NCBI GenBank assembly: GCA_035235625.1
Contig: CP141149.1
Location: forward strand, 31,489,753 to 31,553,752
Length of the DNA: 64,000 bases
Direction of reading: 5' to 3'
Source: Saururus chinensis
Lineage: Eukaryota > Streptophyta > Magnoliopsida > Piperales > Saururaceae
Positions 1 to 13,436 of the stretch are shown piece after piece. Numbering within the stretch: the stretch's first letter is position 1; each line of letters starts with the position of its first letter. The position numbers and the translations under genes are program-made. The notes beneath the pieces were generated by a model that worked only from the letters and a program-made list of their open reading frames with translations, was not told the DNA's origin and did no database searches.

Positions 1-1008
1 TTTGTTTGTATTTCTAATATCTTCTTTACTCAAACTTCCTTTATTAAAATTTTATTTATTTTTTATACTTAAAAAAAAAATTACCCTACTTCTCCCCTTC
101 CTCTTCTTCTTCGGTGAAACCTTGGTTATCGGTACCGATACCAGCTTCGATACGGCCCTGGCGCCAACACCATTGGGGCTAAATCTACACCGTATTGGCT
201 GTGAGCAGGCCAGGCAGACTGACTTGCATCGACAGTATGGAGCATAGCCAGATCCAACGTGCTACTAGTCCTACTTGCTGAATCTCATCACTGAGTTGTC
301 GCCGGAGTTAATATTGTCATCACCGAAAGAAAAATAAGTGAAGTTTAATGTAATAGAAAAGTATGAGCAAAATGAAAGACAAAAATACGGAGAAATAAAG
401 TAAAAAATATATAAAAAAAGGTTTAAATAACCACGTTCTATTAATTAATCACCCCACTCCAATTAACTAAAATAGTCATTCCTACCTCATCATGCTAAAG
501 GAATATTTTCTAATGGGCCTTGTTGTTGATGGTAAGCCTGGCTCCATTCTTTCTGCTAGGCTCACTGTCACTACAGACCATAGAAAATGCTTCACATAAA
601 CTCTCTTCTCTCCCTTTGGAATTTAAATACATACCCCACCTCGCGGTCAAAGAACATAGGTATGGCCAGTTGGTATTTTGGCAAGCTCGATGGACATGTG
701 ACTGCCAATGAGAGAGCAGGAGGTGGGGGACAATCGAAGAATATCATATTTATCGTGATTAGGGGTTGGAAACATGAGCACTACTATTGATCAACAGTTG
801 TAAAAGCCCAGAAGAATACTAATTTTTTTGTACGAATGAGGAGTCGGCCACTTCCTCGTTTAGCCAGCTCACTCAACTCTCTATAAAGTCGATGGATGTT
901 TACTGTATATATATTTAGATGATGAATATAAGTGAGATCAAATAAGTAACTCATAAGATACGTTATGTATCCATCACGGTGTCGGTGGCTAGCGGGAGGC
1001 CCACGTAC
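1..1008. other. Sequence downstream of acid phosphatase exon 2; no exon found
   Basis: On the minus strand this follows the donor of phosphatase exon 2, so it should be intron 2 of that gene. I searched it for the expected last exon, whose family hallmark is a GNSGDQWSDL-type segment, and found none. That exon probably lies left of the window. The short ORFs here, on either strand, look random. The first 100 bases are pyrimidine-rich. Confidence 0.5.
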
Positions 1009-3469
1009 CTTAGAATAAGCCTTTCCCAAAGGGTGTAGCCGGCGAAGAAGAGATTATCAACGGTGACGTTCCTTTGAGCCTCCGACCGTCCGGTGAGCAG
1101 AACGAGCTGGAACCCCAGATTCTGGAGCTGCTTGTAGAGTTTCAAACTGGAAGGCAGCGGCGGGGCCCTTGCCAAATCCACCCACTCGTCGAAAGATGTC
1201 TCGTTGAAGACCTCCGATCTGCCCAAGCCAAAATTCACTTCCAAATCATTCCAACGATTCATTCGTTCTCAAACATAACAAGCCAACAGTCAACACCGTT
1301 TAACTGTTGCCTGGCTGGCAATGTGTTCAGTCTTGAACGTGAGTCAATCCGAAGGGTGGGACATGTCAGATGAAGCAGCAGATACCACAAAAAAGGCAGG
1401 AAACGACGAATCGCCATTTAACCAACCTGAACTCAGCTTTGACTTGTCAGTAAGCTGTCTTCGCTGACTTGGGCTGTTTTCTGGCCAACTCACACGGAGT
1501 ATTTTTTATTTTACGGGAGTTTACCGTTAATATGGTAGCGCACATGGTACATTTGTGACATTAGCATGTGTTAATCTGTGCACTTTAATTAGAAATATAC
1601 TCTCTAATCTTACATTTATTTGACAAAAAGATTTAATTCTATATTAATAACATTATTTAATTTAATTTAAATAGTTAAGTACTTTAAAAATATATTAAGT
1701 TTATTTTTATTTAATAAAAATTATTATTTTATTAAATATAATTATTAATATGAGACAAAAAAAGTATTTTATTGGACCTTATTTAAAAAAAATTATATAA
1801 GAGCCTTAATATAATACATAGGGGTATACCATGTGTGATAAAAGCGCACAATTTTGACATTAACGTGTGTTAATTTGTGCGATTTGTTTCCTTGACCGCA
1901 TTTTGCATAAAATCTATAAACTCTGGCATAGTACATATAGGTAAATATATCTATGTACTATCCTAGTACTCTTTACGTATCATAGTCATAATTTTTTTAT
2001 CATACACTCACAGCTAGGCTAGAAGTGTCCTTTTAGTTATCAATGAACGACCCCATCAGGGACAAGAGCCGGGAATGGAGTTAAGGGGGGTATTAGCCCA
2101 CCTTACATAGTCCCACCTATAATAAAATAGTAAATTTTTATTGGCTAAGGGGGTCATTGATATTATGGATAATAATGCCATCATATCGGGATGGGATGGA
2201 TTTTGTCGAGCATGAACCTTTTATTATTTAAGAAATGATAACTTAAACGCAACCTGATTAACATAAAAAAATTTAATATTTTTTATTTATAAAATAATAT
2301 ACAATTTTAAATAATTATTTAGTTTTATCCTTAATTTATTAATTTTAAAAAAATATTAGAAAATTTTTAATATTTATATCCTAAGTTAAGTTGAGTCCAG
2401 TCGGATTAGGTTGGATTATGAAACTCAAATTCAACTTAATAGGTGATTAAAGATTAATTTAATATCTCAAACCCTCTGTTAGATTTGGGTTAAGTTGGGT
2501 TTTTCTGTATACTCTTACCTGAATGGCATCCCTAATCTTAAAGAATATGGGAACAAACTCAACTGCCCTTTCTTCTTCCACCTAATAATGTTATTATTAA
2601 AACTAGACGCCCATACCGTTGGTTTGGCATTTTAACTTCATGCTCACCAACTAATTACGATAGGAGAAGATTAACGTTAAACCCTGAGGTACCTTAGCCG
2701 TGCAGTTCTTCTAGTGGCATTTGGTTTTCTTTTTGTTATTTGCAAGTAACTCATTATAAAAACATTTGAGTACAGTACAAGGTCATTAATTTCGTATTAA
2801 GCTATGATTATCAAATGACAAATTTGTACTGGCCTTCGGTTATTGTTTTGGACTACCTACCGTAACTTTTTGCACAATGATTAGTAATACCGTCTTTTAA
2901 TGGGTGGACCTGAATGAGTAGGTACTGATCCAGACCGTAGTGGCCTGCTGCGTGTATTCCAATTTCCAGGTTCCCGTATTTTAACTCCTATTATTGTTTC
3001 TGTATCTTTTTGGTAAGTTTGTGACAGTTTTATAATGAAATAATTGAGAGAGAGAGAGGAGAGGAGCAGAGGACTACCCAAATCCGTGGGCGGCGTAGTA
3101 AGGCAAATTGGAGAGGAGTGTCTCGTCGATGTCGAAAATCCAGACGTCCTTGCCGTCTCCGGCTATCTTGACCCCTCCCGCGAAGGCGAAGGAGTCAGCG
3201 GCCACCATCTCGGAGTCGGACGCATACCGATCTCCGGTACAGTAGCTCTTCACGAACCGGAGACACCGCGCCGGGATGGTGCTCCAGACGCCTGCGTCGT
3301 TGGCCTCCACCGTGAAGCGCCAGCTCTCGCAGAAGAGGTCATCGTCCTTGAGAACCCGAACGTCTCGGCCCCCTCCGGGGACCATTCGAATGATCGACTG
3401 GGAGACAGCAACCGACAAAAATAAAAAAGAGGAGAAGAAGAAGAGGAAGAGACGCCTGGAGCGAGCCAT
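1009..3469 (-). CDS. Plant HAD-family acid phosphatase (VSP/APS1-like), partial: exons 1-2
   Basis: Predicted secreted acid phosphatase of the HAD superfamily (plant acid phosphatase, class B / VSP family), which hydrolyses phosphomonoesters in vacuole or apoplast. Exon 1 is 3469-3078 and exon 2 is 1218-1009. The junction falls inside a Gly codon (GG|A), giving HGFG-SEVFNETSFDEW, the usual family sequence. Residues 1-24 form a signal peptide (basic start, then a Phe/Leu-rich core, then AVSQS). The nucleophile motif FDIDETLLSN is near residue 112 and the second HAD motif VLLTGRSE is in exon 2. Both splice sites are canonical (GG|GTAG donor, CAG acceptor, AG|GTACGTG donor). The two exons give 200 codons plus 2 bases. 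Family members are about 250-270 residues, so roughly 50-60 residues are missing and should lie beyond base 1. The first exon is GC-rich compared with the AT-rich intron. Which acid phosphatase or storage-protein subclass it belongs to cannot be told. Confidence 0.88.
1540..1881. repeat. Direct-repeat pair flanking an AT-rich block in phosphatase intron 1
   Basis: Two related segments, about 1540-1582 and 1828-1881, share a pattern of ACATGGTAC, TTGTGACATTA and GTGTGTTAATNTGTGC-like words. They enclose about 245 bases of very AT-rich DNA. This could be an old duplication or an eroded element. The surrounding intron (1219-3077) is otherwise featureless AT-rich sequence. Confidence 0.35.
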
Positions 3470-5077
3470 GCCGGAAGGTCTCTACCTCTCGTCTTCTCTC
3501 GCCAGCGGAAGAAAATGCAAAATTCGAAGACTGAGAAACGTATTATAGCAGGCAAGGAGTCGGACAGCCAGCGGCTGAGAACATTTCAGGCGTCGTTTTC
3601 GTAATTGGAATGTTGTTCAGAAGGCAACTTTTTAAGCTAATTATTACTAAGCTAACAAAAACCATATATAGCGTAGGAATCCGCCATTTACATAGTAAAT
3701 ACCATATATGGTTTTCTGGTGGATGATTGAAGCAATGTAGCATCTTCCACTTGACACAATTACAGCTGTAGAATGGCTGGCTCCGAGCCACGCCAGCTCG
3801 CGATACTGGTCAGCATCATTTACATTTCAGCTTCGGACGAATACACTGTAGCCGAGCTGACAAGTCAGAAGCTTAATTTAACGACTTAAAGCTAATCCGG
3901 TAAAACGCAAATTATGGCAAGTTCAGTAGGATGATATTCAGTGTTTACAAGAAAAGATGTTGTCTTTGAGACTAAGCTCGATTATGTATTCTTTAGTTAT
4001 AATTCCTCTTTCATTTTATTTTACGACAATAAAACTCCAAATTGCAATGTTGCGGGTCTTTTCTACAACGCATATTGCATAACGTCATGAACAGCCACAA
4101 CACATGTATACCAAGTATACAACATTGTGCACCTCAATATGTGTATAACAAGCATTATACTTTGCTCCGCAACAATAAATACATGACCTCTTTGGTTAGC
4201 AAGAAAAAGTTAAAAAAAAACATCTTAATAAAAAGAAAATAAAGGAAAGAAAGTGACGTTTTCCTCCCATCTATTTTGGATAAATAGAATTTTTCTTTAT
4301 ATGTTTGGATCAAGGAATGACAAGGATAAAATACTCGCACCATTCCGGTTTCTTGCTTGCTCGAAGAGAATGAAAAATTTTTAAGGGTACTTTCCTCCTG
4401 GGCCTATATAATAGAGTATAAGACGAATTTCTGCCGTATTGAATTTTCTTATGTTTTCTTTTCCTTTCCTACTAACCAAACAGACCTACAGTGAGACCTC
4501 TTCGCCTGGAACAGCCGTCACAGTCCCCTTTTAATGTTGTTAGAGGCAAGTAGGTCCATCCCTGTTCAATTCACTAAAAACCAAGGGTATGATGTACCTG
4601 AATCCACCACCACTTTTATTCCTCGGTCAATTACTTAGAAGCAACTCTCATCTACCAATCTAAACATAATGCATAAAATTTTTTGATCTATTTAAGATGT
4701 CAATGTGGCTTTTATGTTCTAATAATAATATGTCAGCACCTGACCCCAAGAACATGGTTTTGGTCTATCACCTTTTTAACTTGCACGAGCCTCAATCAAC
4801 ACAGTGAATTGGCAGCTGATCCAACTTATAACACATGGAGTATGAAGTGCAAGCAAGTGACTGAGTATAATTGAAATCTGTCAGTCCCAGTAGAAAATAC
4901 CAAATTCTGGAAGCAGCACGAATGAAATGTCGACCAGCCCAGCAGCATTTCCCAATGCCCATGATTCACCATAAATTAAAACCATAGCAACCACGGGGCC
5001 ACAGATAGAATGCTTCAGCTTGCACAAATTGCAGTTGTTGCTTCTAATGCTACTCAATCAATTTTAGTTACTTGGTT
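3470..5077. other. Intergenic: phosphatase promoter side and cyclophilin 3' side
   Basis: Both flanking genes are on the minus strand. This stretch therefore holds the phosphatase upstream region (from 3470 rightward) and the cyclophilin 3' UTR (from 5077 leftward). No convincing ORF, RNA gene or repeat was recognised. The part nearest 3470 is purine/pyrimidine-biased, as in many plant leaders. Confidence 0.5.
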
Positions 5078-8000
5078 TCAGCTCTCTTCATTCCATTTGT
5101 TCATTGGTATCTCTCCTGAATCTATAATTTCAACCTTTTTCCTGGGCTTCCCGGTGTAGGTACCAGCTCCACCCTCTATCGCGTAGACTGTGTCCATACC
5201 CTGAATAACCGTTCCAAATGCAACATGTTCCCCATCCAACCTATACAGTACACAGACAATAGAAAACCCATTAAAACATCACCATTTCAGCATATGCAAG
5301 TGGTGACAATAATCATTGTCTTACCAGCTAGCCTTCACCGTAGTTATAAAAAACTGTGATCCATTTGAGTTAGGTCCCGTGTTAACCATGGAAACAATAC
5401 CTGAAAGCATAAACCATGATCTAAGAATATACTTAGATTATAATACAATTTTTCCATGAAAAACTTGCCTACAACTTCTGTCACTTAACACATCATGTTA
5501 CAGCCAAGAAAAATAAATAAAAATGTTTTACAAGCTAGTCTTTTACATTAAGAACCTAGGTAATTATCTGGATAAAACTACTCAATGTTGCAAATGGCTT
5601 TTGGGCCTAATCTCTAGCAGGTAAAATGTCTCCTGATCGATCCTGGAAAGGTTCGATGCTCGGTTGCACACACCAACAAAAAAACAAGCTTCACTAACTC
5701 TCGAAAAAAATCTAAAAGGAATTTTCAGCATTTCAAAGTAAAAAATTGGATTCTGACATACTAAGAAACAAAATTGAGTTACCCAGACTCTTTTGTGGTT
5801 TCCAAGAAGTCAGCATGCTATTTGCTATGATCTGATGAAGTGAATAACTAATATTTATTCTTATGAACGTTTTCCTTCAGAATTCCTATTCCATAAACTT
5901 CTACAACATACATGCAATTCACATGGAAAAATGCTTAGGAATAAATCATCCATTATGTATTACTGCTGGTCAATCTAAACTTTTAATAGTTTTGTCAGAA
6001 CAAGAGCATAAGCATCTCCAAGTTCATTAAAAAAACAATCAACCCTTTCAAATGGCTATTATAAATAGTCATTGCACGGCTTGATATTAACATCTTATTT
6101 TTAAACACCACCCCAAGCATTTATGTCAAAGCAGACACTAATAATTTAATTAAAGGTAACTGAGTTAATCTCTTCCCACAGGCAAGGCAAAGAATATCTA
6201 CTTACAAAATTTCCCCTCAATATATAGCCTTCTGTTTAAAAGAAATTGATAATGAAAACTTTGGTAAGAGAAAATCTTATCACAAAATATGAATTGACAC
6301 CAATGATGAAAAAGACCTGCATGTGACTGTTTAATCCGAAAATTTTCATCAGGAAAAGTGCCACCATATATGGACTCATATCCCCTGCCATCACCATAAA
6401 CAATATCCCCGCCTTGGATAACAAATCCAGATATTATACGATGAAATGGTGCTCCCTTGTAGTGTAGATTCTTGCCACTGATTCCTTTTCCCATCTCCCC
6501 TGCAATTAAAAGAAAAGGAAACAAAATCTAAGTAATTTACACTGGTTGCTATGCCATAACTACAACAGTGCATCATTACAAACAAACAAATGACTGCAAA
6601 TTTTGTTTTAGAAAAAGGCAAAACAAACTACTTTTCAAAGTACCTGTGCAAAGAGCTCGAAAATTTTCTGCAGATCCAAAAAACAATAAGGTTATATTAG
6701 GTAATTGTAGAATTGGTAGAAACAACTAACCAAGCAATGATGAAGATTGCAATAATGTTACACAATAAGAAAAGCTCACAATTTTTGAATTGCTACCCAA
6801 TGAACCTACCACGATGATTTAGCCAGTGTCAGCTATCAAAGGCGGCTTCAGTACTTTCTCAAGTGTGTACACTCTGCTACTATGGCTTCCTTAAGACATG
6901 TTTAGCATGTACATTATTACTAGAAGCATTCACGGTTATTAAGCTAAAAGATATAGTGTAAGAGAGGAGCTAATCCAACCTACAGAGGCACTGTACCCTA
7001 GCTAAATTCATAAATAGATTAAAGAATATGTCATCAATCACCAAAGCTTATGTCCAATACAATAGCATGCTATGAGAACTAAGCTATTTGGAGCCATTAA
7101 CTAATTTTTCCTTATTTCATTTTACTGGTGAGAGATACTTGTAAAGTATTGCCAAAATATACCTATGGAAGAAAGAGAATGGCGTAGTAGAATATTCTCA
7201 CTGAGTCAGACTGTGAACTCCTATCATTAACAAGTAACTGCCTTTTACAAAAGTTCTAAACTAAGATACAATCGCAATCGAGGATATTTTAATATTATAA
7301 GATTTTAAATTTGATTCACAAGTCACACCATAAGACCACCGTCACTTATATATATCTCTAGGCCCCTAACAATCTGTGGGTCCACAAGATGCATATGCAA
7401 CTTAGCAATACTGTTACCAAATTTCTCAGGGGTAGCACCTGATCTTTCACAAAATTCTGCCCACCATGAGGACGAAACTAGATGGACAGCAAGTTCAATT
7501 CTGCTCTGCCATTCCGCTACAGTAGGATCCATTTCTGTATTTAATGAGCTCATTGTCTATGTGATTTCTAAATGCCCAATCTAAGTTCTCCTTGGTTTCC
7601 TTGCCTCTTAAGCCGTTATCCCAGAGCATTTCGTATGAACTTCAGTACACAGTATCTAGTAACTACATATTCTGATAGCATAGGAACCTTTATTTGGACT
7701 ATTTACATGTTGGACGCCACATGTTATGGACCTGGAACCTTCAGATTTCTTCAAACTCTGGTACAAGTGATTAACTAACAGCACAAGGTAGAAAACTGCT
7801 TCCATTAAAATTCTCTCTCTAGTAAGTACATGTGATTTGTAGCAGGCCGGAAGCATTAAACTGCAAGCAATCATGTGGGAGAACAACATTGACTTCTTAA
7901 ATTCAGAGACATGATGCTTAATTTGAGATACCATGGTATTTTATCTAGATTATATACAACTTGTAGTCAAGGAGGAAAAGTAGTCAATTTACATGATATC

Positions 8001-8815
8001 TAAACGACAAATCAGAGACTTCTGTACCTACCCACAGTTTTTGGTACCACATTCCCGTACAACCCGATAACAATTCTGCCTGCAGAAGAGTATGCAAATT
8101 AGCCCATTAAACAATTATGCAAAAAACACAAAAGGATGATAAATGACTTTCATGCACCTGACAAAAAATCTACAGAGAAAAGGATAAGATGCGAAATTCT
8201 ATACCAGCATTTTGTCCATCGATAGCGACATCTAAGTAGACTCTGTGGGTGATTTCGGGCACTTCCTCCACTTTAATTTCATCCTGAATTCAAAACAAAG
8301 TCTTAGATGCAACCACCTAAAACAAATATCATCATTTACACGCCAATATTAATTGTTACAATGGGAGCAAGGACACCTAAAACACCAGATTCTCGTATTT
8401 CGGGCTGATGAAACGAAGTAAATAAGAGAGATTTCGTTTTGTCCAGTTCGTTTGGGATTCACGGGCAAACCAACAGCAACAACGCCTCCCCACCCCCCCC
8501 CCAAAAAAAAAAAAGTCCCCCGCCAGCTGTGGGACCTTGTCCTCCTCCTCCAACTCCCTTTTTCATTTGTGTTTGAAATCAAAATCGAACTCAACTGCAA
8601 CCCTCCTAACTTTCTGAATTACACGGAAATATTCCACAGATCGCGCTCGAAGTCCACAAAATCGATCCTTGAAGAAAACGTTATTCCTTCAAATAGGAGA
8701 AAGAGGAGGGTACGAACGCGGATGAGGGAGCAAGTAAACGAACCCGGTGAGAGATGGAGTAGGCGAGGACGATTACGAAGAGGATGAACAGGAGAAGAAA
8801 CAGCTTGTTTCGCAT
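5078..8815 (-). CDS. Secretory-pathway cyclophilin (peptidyl-prolyl cis-trans isomerase), complete
   Basis: Single-domain cyclophilin with an N-terminal signal or anchor. It catalyses cis-trans isomerisation of X-Pro bonds, probably in the ER or secretory pathway. Seven exons: 8815-8744, 8283-8205, 8079-8032, 6667-6644, 6499-6317, 5400-5325, 5240-5078. Together they give 645 nt, or 214 residues, and every junction keeps frame with GT and AG (one TAG acceptor). Residues 1-20 are a strong hydrophobic segment ([20 protein letters not shown]). The cyclophilin fold follows from about residue 33. Active-site matches to human CypA include [14 protein letters not shown] (Arg55/Phe60/Gln63 region), NGSQFFITT (Phe113 region) and the Trp of KASW-LDG (Trp121). 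The tail is [12 protein letters not shown]. Length and layout match plant CYP20/CYP21 proteins such as Arabidopsis CYP21-1. Exon 4 is a 24-nt microexon. The ATG is the first in an open exon and directly precedes the hydrophobic segment. Confidence 0.95.
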
Positions 8816-11384
8816 TGCCGCTTCTTTTGGTAGCTTTCAGTTCTCCAGCTCCTCCCGATTCCGATCTCTGATCGATCGAGGTACCATTTTTCTTGTCCCT
8901 GACCAGGATTGGGATGTGGTGGAGCGAAGACCCCAACCTTTCTTTCTCACCCCCGAAAATCAACCTGTCAGAACACGGTCAGGCACTCGAGAAATTTTTT
9001 TGAGTGCGCGCTTTTTTCGCTAGTTTTCTGATGCGGTCCACGACTATATACATGGCCTTTCTGGACTCAATGTCGAGTACGCTCGTGCTCAGACGCTCGC
9101 GTATGCCCACTACATAGACGGGCGACGCCCACGAGACGGTCCTTAACGAACGAATTATCGTGGTATGTGTGGAGCGAGCGTTTCTTCGTAAACATACTAA
9201 CCCAGGCTTCTTGTCATATGCGCGATGCCCACAAGTCGGTCCCCCTCACCAGCACGAGAAGCATTTTCTATGGTTGTACGCATTTTTTATGTTTCTACTC
9301 ACAGTGACATAGCTTAAGGAACATGAGAACCGTCTATTCAGAAATTATGGTACACAAGCTAATTTACACTAGGGTCATAGTCAATAATATTAAATAAGCA
9401 TTAATATATACACGGGGAAGGTAGTATCATATTAATTATTATAAATATAGACATGTATTGATGATATGCTTAGTATGCATTAAAATAGACATAAATATTT
9501 TTATAAATATAAAAAATATTATAATTAATAATATATTATTATAATATTTATTTTATAACATAATAAGACCATAAAATATCATATCAACTAATACAGATAC
9601 TTTAAAATTAGTTTATTTAGAATTATATATTATTATATTTTTTATCCCATATAAATTATTGCTCTTTCTTTCCCATATTAAATGCTTTAAAATTAATTTA
9701 TTTTAAAAATAAATAATATATTTAATATGAGTCATAGTTATATATTTAAATAAATACATATTTATGGAGAAATATATGTAAAAAAATAATTATATGAAAT
9801 GTATAGGCCTACCCATTTTGATCTCATATAACTTTAAAAATATTATTTTTAATATCATAAAAATTTTAACTTTCAAATAAGTTGGGTCTAAAATATGTTT
9901 TTTATAAAAAAAATAAAAATTATTTTTTTCAAAAAAAATATTTTTAAAAAAATTAAAATATTTTTTAAATAACATATCAATACGTATTGCCCGTATTGAT
10001 ATGATACGGCCGATATGTATCTATATTTGGTGTGGGGGGCGTACCACCCCCATACCCGTTCAATCTCCACCAATACGGAGTCGTATCAATCGATACAACC
10101 TTCCATGTATATGCATCATCAATTTAAAAATATTGATTCTCTTATTTTTATTAAATTTAATATTAATAAATAATATAGAAAATATTTAACATATTTCGTG
10201 AGGACAAACTCCAAACTAAGGGTATAATGGCATGAGTATTGGGTGGGGAAAGTACTTTTTTGTAATATATTGAATTGTCTTAAGTTTCAAAACTTAACCA
10301 CGTAGAAAATAAGGTATTTGACTCATTAACCTTCTTAATATAATAACTTCCTCATTATATATAATTAATATATGGGACCAATGTGGTTAAAAAGTAAACA
10401 GAAAGAGCTTCAAAATGTTATTAAGAATGTGCAAATCGGAGTTCGGATGAGGGCGTTATGACCGTTCAAAGTTAAACATATTGTACATAACATATTTACC
10501 CGATTTAGACATGTATTTGGGTCATTTAAGTTATTTTGTGGGCCTAGATATTTAAAGTGACGAAAATTATTAAAATATAGCCCAAGGGGTCCACCTTAGC
10601 CCAATTTCTAAGGGGATTAGGGTTCTTAATCCTCGCATTTATAATAAAAGGCCACCTAGGGCTTATTTTGAGACAACTTTTGGCCCTTAACAGGGGAGAG
10701 AGAGAGAAAGAGAGAAGGGGGTCGCCAAAGGAGTTTCCAGCGAGTCAGATCAACAATGAAAACTGGAGAAGCGTGCTCGAAGACTGGAGGTGATGATGTT
10801 GGGTCACTAAATAACTCAATTTCCTTGTACGTTTAATGGTGACTTAGAAATATTGGGTTGTATATCCTAATGTTTAGAGGGGTAAACGGGTGGAAGTAGT
10901 TGGAGGTGGGCATTGGCCGTGTAGCAGCCAAAGGCTTCTAGCCATGGGGTTCAGGGTAAATTGTGAGGGTCGGTTCAAGGGGGTTCCCCGTCAAATGCCA
11001 GAAAAATTTCCCAGGGTCCATGATGTTAGAGAGTACCCTTAAGCTCAATTATGAACCCATTAGAACTCACGAAAGCTCTTAACAAAATGACATAAATACC
11101 CGTGAGCGGCCGCCACATTCGTGTAAATAAAAGTACAAATCAGTTTGAAAGTAGAGCATCTAGAGAGGGTAATGACAAAATCAATGGAAGGGTAGCGAGA
11201 TGACCAAATGACCCAATGGAGAGTACTGTACTTTAAGTGGTAGAATTACCCTAGTGCCCTTGAAGGTAGTTTATCTTATTTTCACTGAAATGGATACCCT
11301 AGCCCAATGAGAGTTAGAGCACCCTATGCATAATAATGACTTCAAATAAAAGGGTTGTGACCTGACATGAAGACATTTACAAGT
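8816..11384. other. Intergenic, cyclophilin upstream side; AT-rich with unclassified repeats
   Basis: From 8816 to about 9290 the sequence is fairly GC-rich and probably includes the cyclophilin leader and promoter. From 9300 it is strongly AT-rich. Around 9976-10110 there is a GC-rich island with opposed CGTATTGAT/ATCAATACG words, so it can fold back, and it looks like a dispersed repeat. At about 10570-10740 a 'TTTATAATAAAA' stretch is followed by a GAGA-rich run, resembling a promoter-leader or an LTR remnant. No coding sequence was recognised. Confidence 0.45.
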
Positions 11385-12200
11385 TATAGTGTAATGACCG
11401 TGAATTTTCGGTATGATTTACTGCCTTTAATAAAATTATTTTATGAGTTTTTAATTAATTTAAATTATTTATAGGCAAATATTTTGAGAGTTTTTATTTG
11501 GGTATCATAGAGCTCGGTGAGACGAGCGTAACGAACCTAAGAACACACGAAACGGAGGTCGGGAGCGAAAGTTATGACTTCAGGAAACGTGCCACATGGG
11601 CGGGACCCACTTTAAAAATGTGAGATAGCATACCCATGTGGGGTCTAGTTTCAAAAGGCTCATTGATACGAGTCCATCGGTACGAAGAATGTGCAATTTC
11701 GACTTCGGGATAAGAAGTTATCGCGTTTTGAAGTTGGAATTGTATTTGAATGAAATAATAATAAAATAATAGAATTGATTACGTCAGCAAGCCTAGTCGA
11801 GCCGGAGCTGAGCCGAGTGTTCAGCGCAGTGTGTTGTGCCACCAGATCTCTGCAGTCCGTACAACACGGCCGATCACGCCAAGTGTGCGGGACGCGCGGC
11901 AGATGCGTGGTGGCGCCGCGGATACGTGCACGCCATGCGCGCATCAAGCGCAATAGTGCTGCGTGTGTAGCCTATCGTAGTGCGACACATGTCATGCACA
12001 CATGGGCGTGACTCACCATCTGCTCGTAGTTTCCTCTACAAAATCCAATTTTCATTCATTCTTCTGGATAAGTTTATAGAGTCATTCTAAGTCTATTTTC
12101 TTCCGTCAAAAAGTGTTCTTAGCTAAATCGAAGATGTTCTACTCAATGAAAGCATTCATTCTTTAAGTTAGCAACCCTATATGGGAAAACATCATGGGGC

Positions 12201-12370
12201 AAGGGGAGGTTCTATCCGATGCCTACAGGCCCGGAAAGGGTAAAATGTCTTTGGGTAAGGGGAGATTCTGTTCGTCGCCTATGGGCGTGTTGTGAGAAAA
12301 AAGTGTATTGGGCTAAGGGGAGGTTTTGTACATAGCCTACAGGCACGAAAAAAGAGTTTATGGAGTCGGT
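12201..12370 (+). repeat. Minisatellite, about 57-bp period, in the outer LTR
   Basis: About three diverged units, starting near 12201, 12257 and 12315. Each contains AAGGGGAGGTTNTGT followed by a GCCTACAGGC-like word and GGGTAAAATGTCTT. The same minisatellite recurs in the inner LTR at 14268-14670, which shows the two LTRs are related. Confidence 0.8.
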
Positions 12371-13436
12371 CTGAGTCCGTTTTCTTCCACTGAAGAAGTG
12401 TTCTTACTTAAATCAAGCATGTTGGGCATCGTGACGAGGTTATTTTCTTGGTTAGAAACCTGCAGAACCCCATAAGTGGACATTCAATTTCGTGGTGTCC
12501 GATTTATTGGTTTCGAACTCGCGTGAAGAGCGAGGTAGAGACTTTTATTCTTTCTTAAGGCATGATTATAAACTTTGGTTGTGTTTTTAACTTATTATCG
12601 ATATTACTCTCGTATGCTATGCATTAGAGATTACTTTCAAGTTATGATTTATGATTTTTGCACATATGTATGATCTGTTGAATGGTTAATCGTTTAGATA
12701 GAATATGATTTATATATCATATATTTATAATGTTATTATGTATAATCAATTAGTTGAATGATTATCTGCTAGAAGCGGATATGTTTGACTACATACTTTA
12801 CGATTGCCTCATATATCATAGTTTGATCAAATGTTTATCTAAGGATTTTGATATAAATTATTACACGTTGGAGCTTGTGAGATAGAGACAAACTAGCTTC
12901 ACCATTGTTTTCATTGTGAATGAATACAGTATGTTTAAAAGACGATTTTAGAGGACTCGTCCTTGTTGAAAGGAGGATTTTCAATATTATTTTTTAAAAG
13001 ACGTATGAGCATGGTGATCGAGTCACTGAAGCAGGACAAAGAAAGGGTAACTGTCTCATTGGAATGAGCAACCAACCTTGCCTTTGTAGTCGTTGATAGT
13101 GACGTTCTCATGTCTTGTAGAGGTAGAGCTAGGGTTTTCAAAATGATAAATATTGAGAAAGAATGTTTTAAAAGAAAATAACCCTTTTTTGAGTATGGGA
13201 ACTCTAGGATATTTAGATTGAGTCTAGGACTCAAGAGTGTTTTAGTTGCCCGGAGCTATTGCTTGGCCCCCCGATAGAGCTCCGTTGACTAATTAAGAGC
13301 ACAATTAATCCGGTTTCAAAATCGGATGCATGGTACCTATTTCGGCCTTGTGAGCCCTTAATGAAGGGCAAAATCCCTGATTAGCCCCTAACAAATGACA
13401 CATATCAAGCGTACGCGTGCTAGGGTAGAGAGTATT

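Noticed and set aside
2125..2530. Possible eroded hAT MITE in phosphatase intron 1 (GGCATCCCTA near 2525)
   Set aside because: Only one end resembles the hAT terminus; no matching left end or 8-bp duplication was found.
7323..7553. 76-codon minus-strand ORF in cyclophilin intron 3
   Set aside because: Intron 3 is bounded by clean splice sites, and the ORF has no cyclophilin or other recognisable sequence.
8452..8787. Plus-strand ORF across the cyclophilin first intron
   Set aside because: It contains a homopolymer C/A run, is antisense to a well-supported gene, and has no domain.
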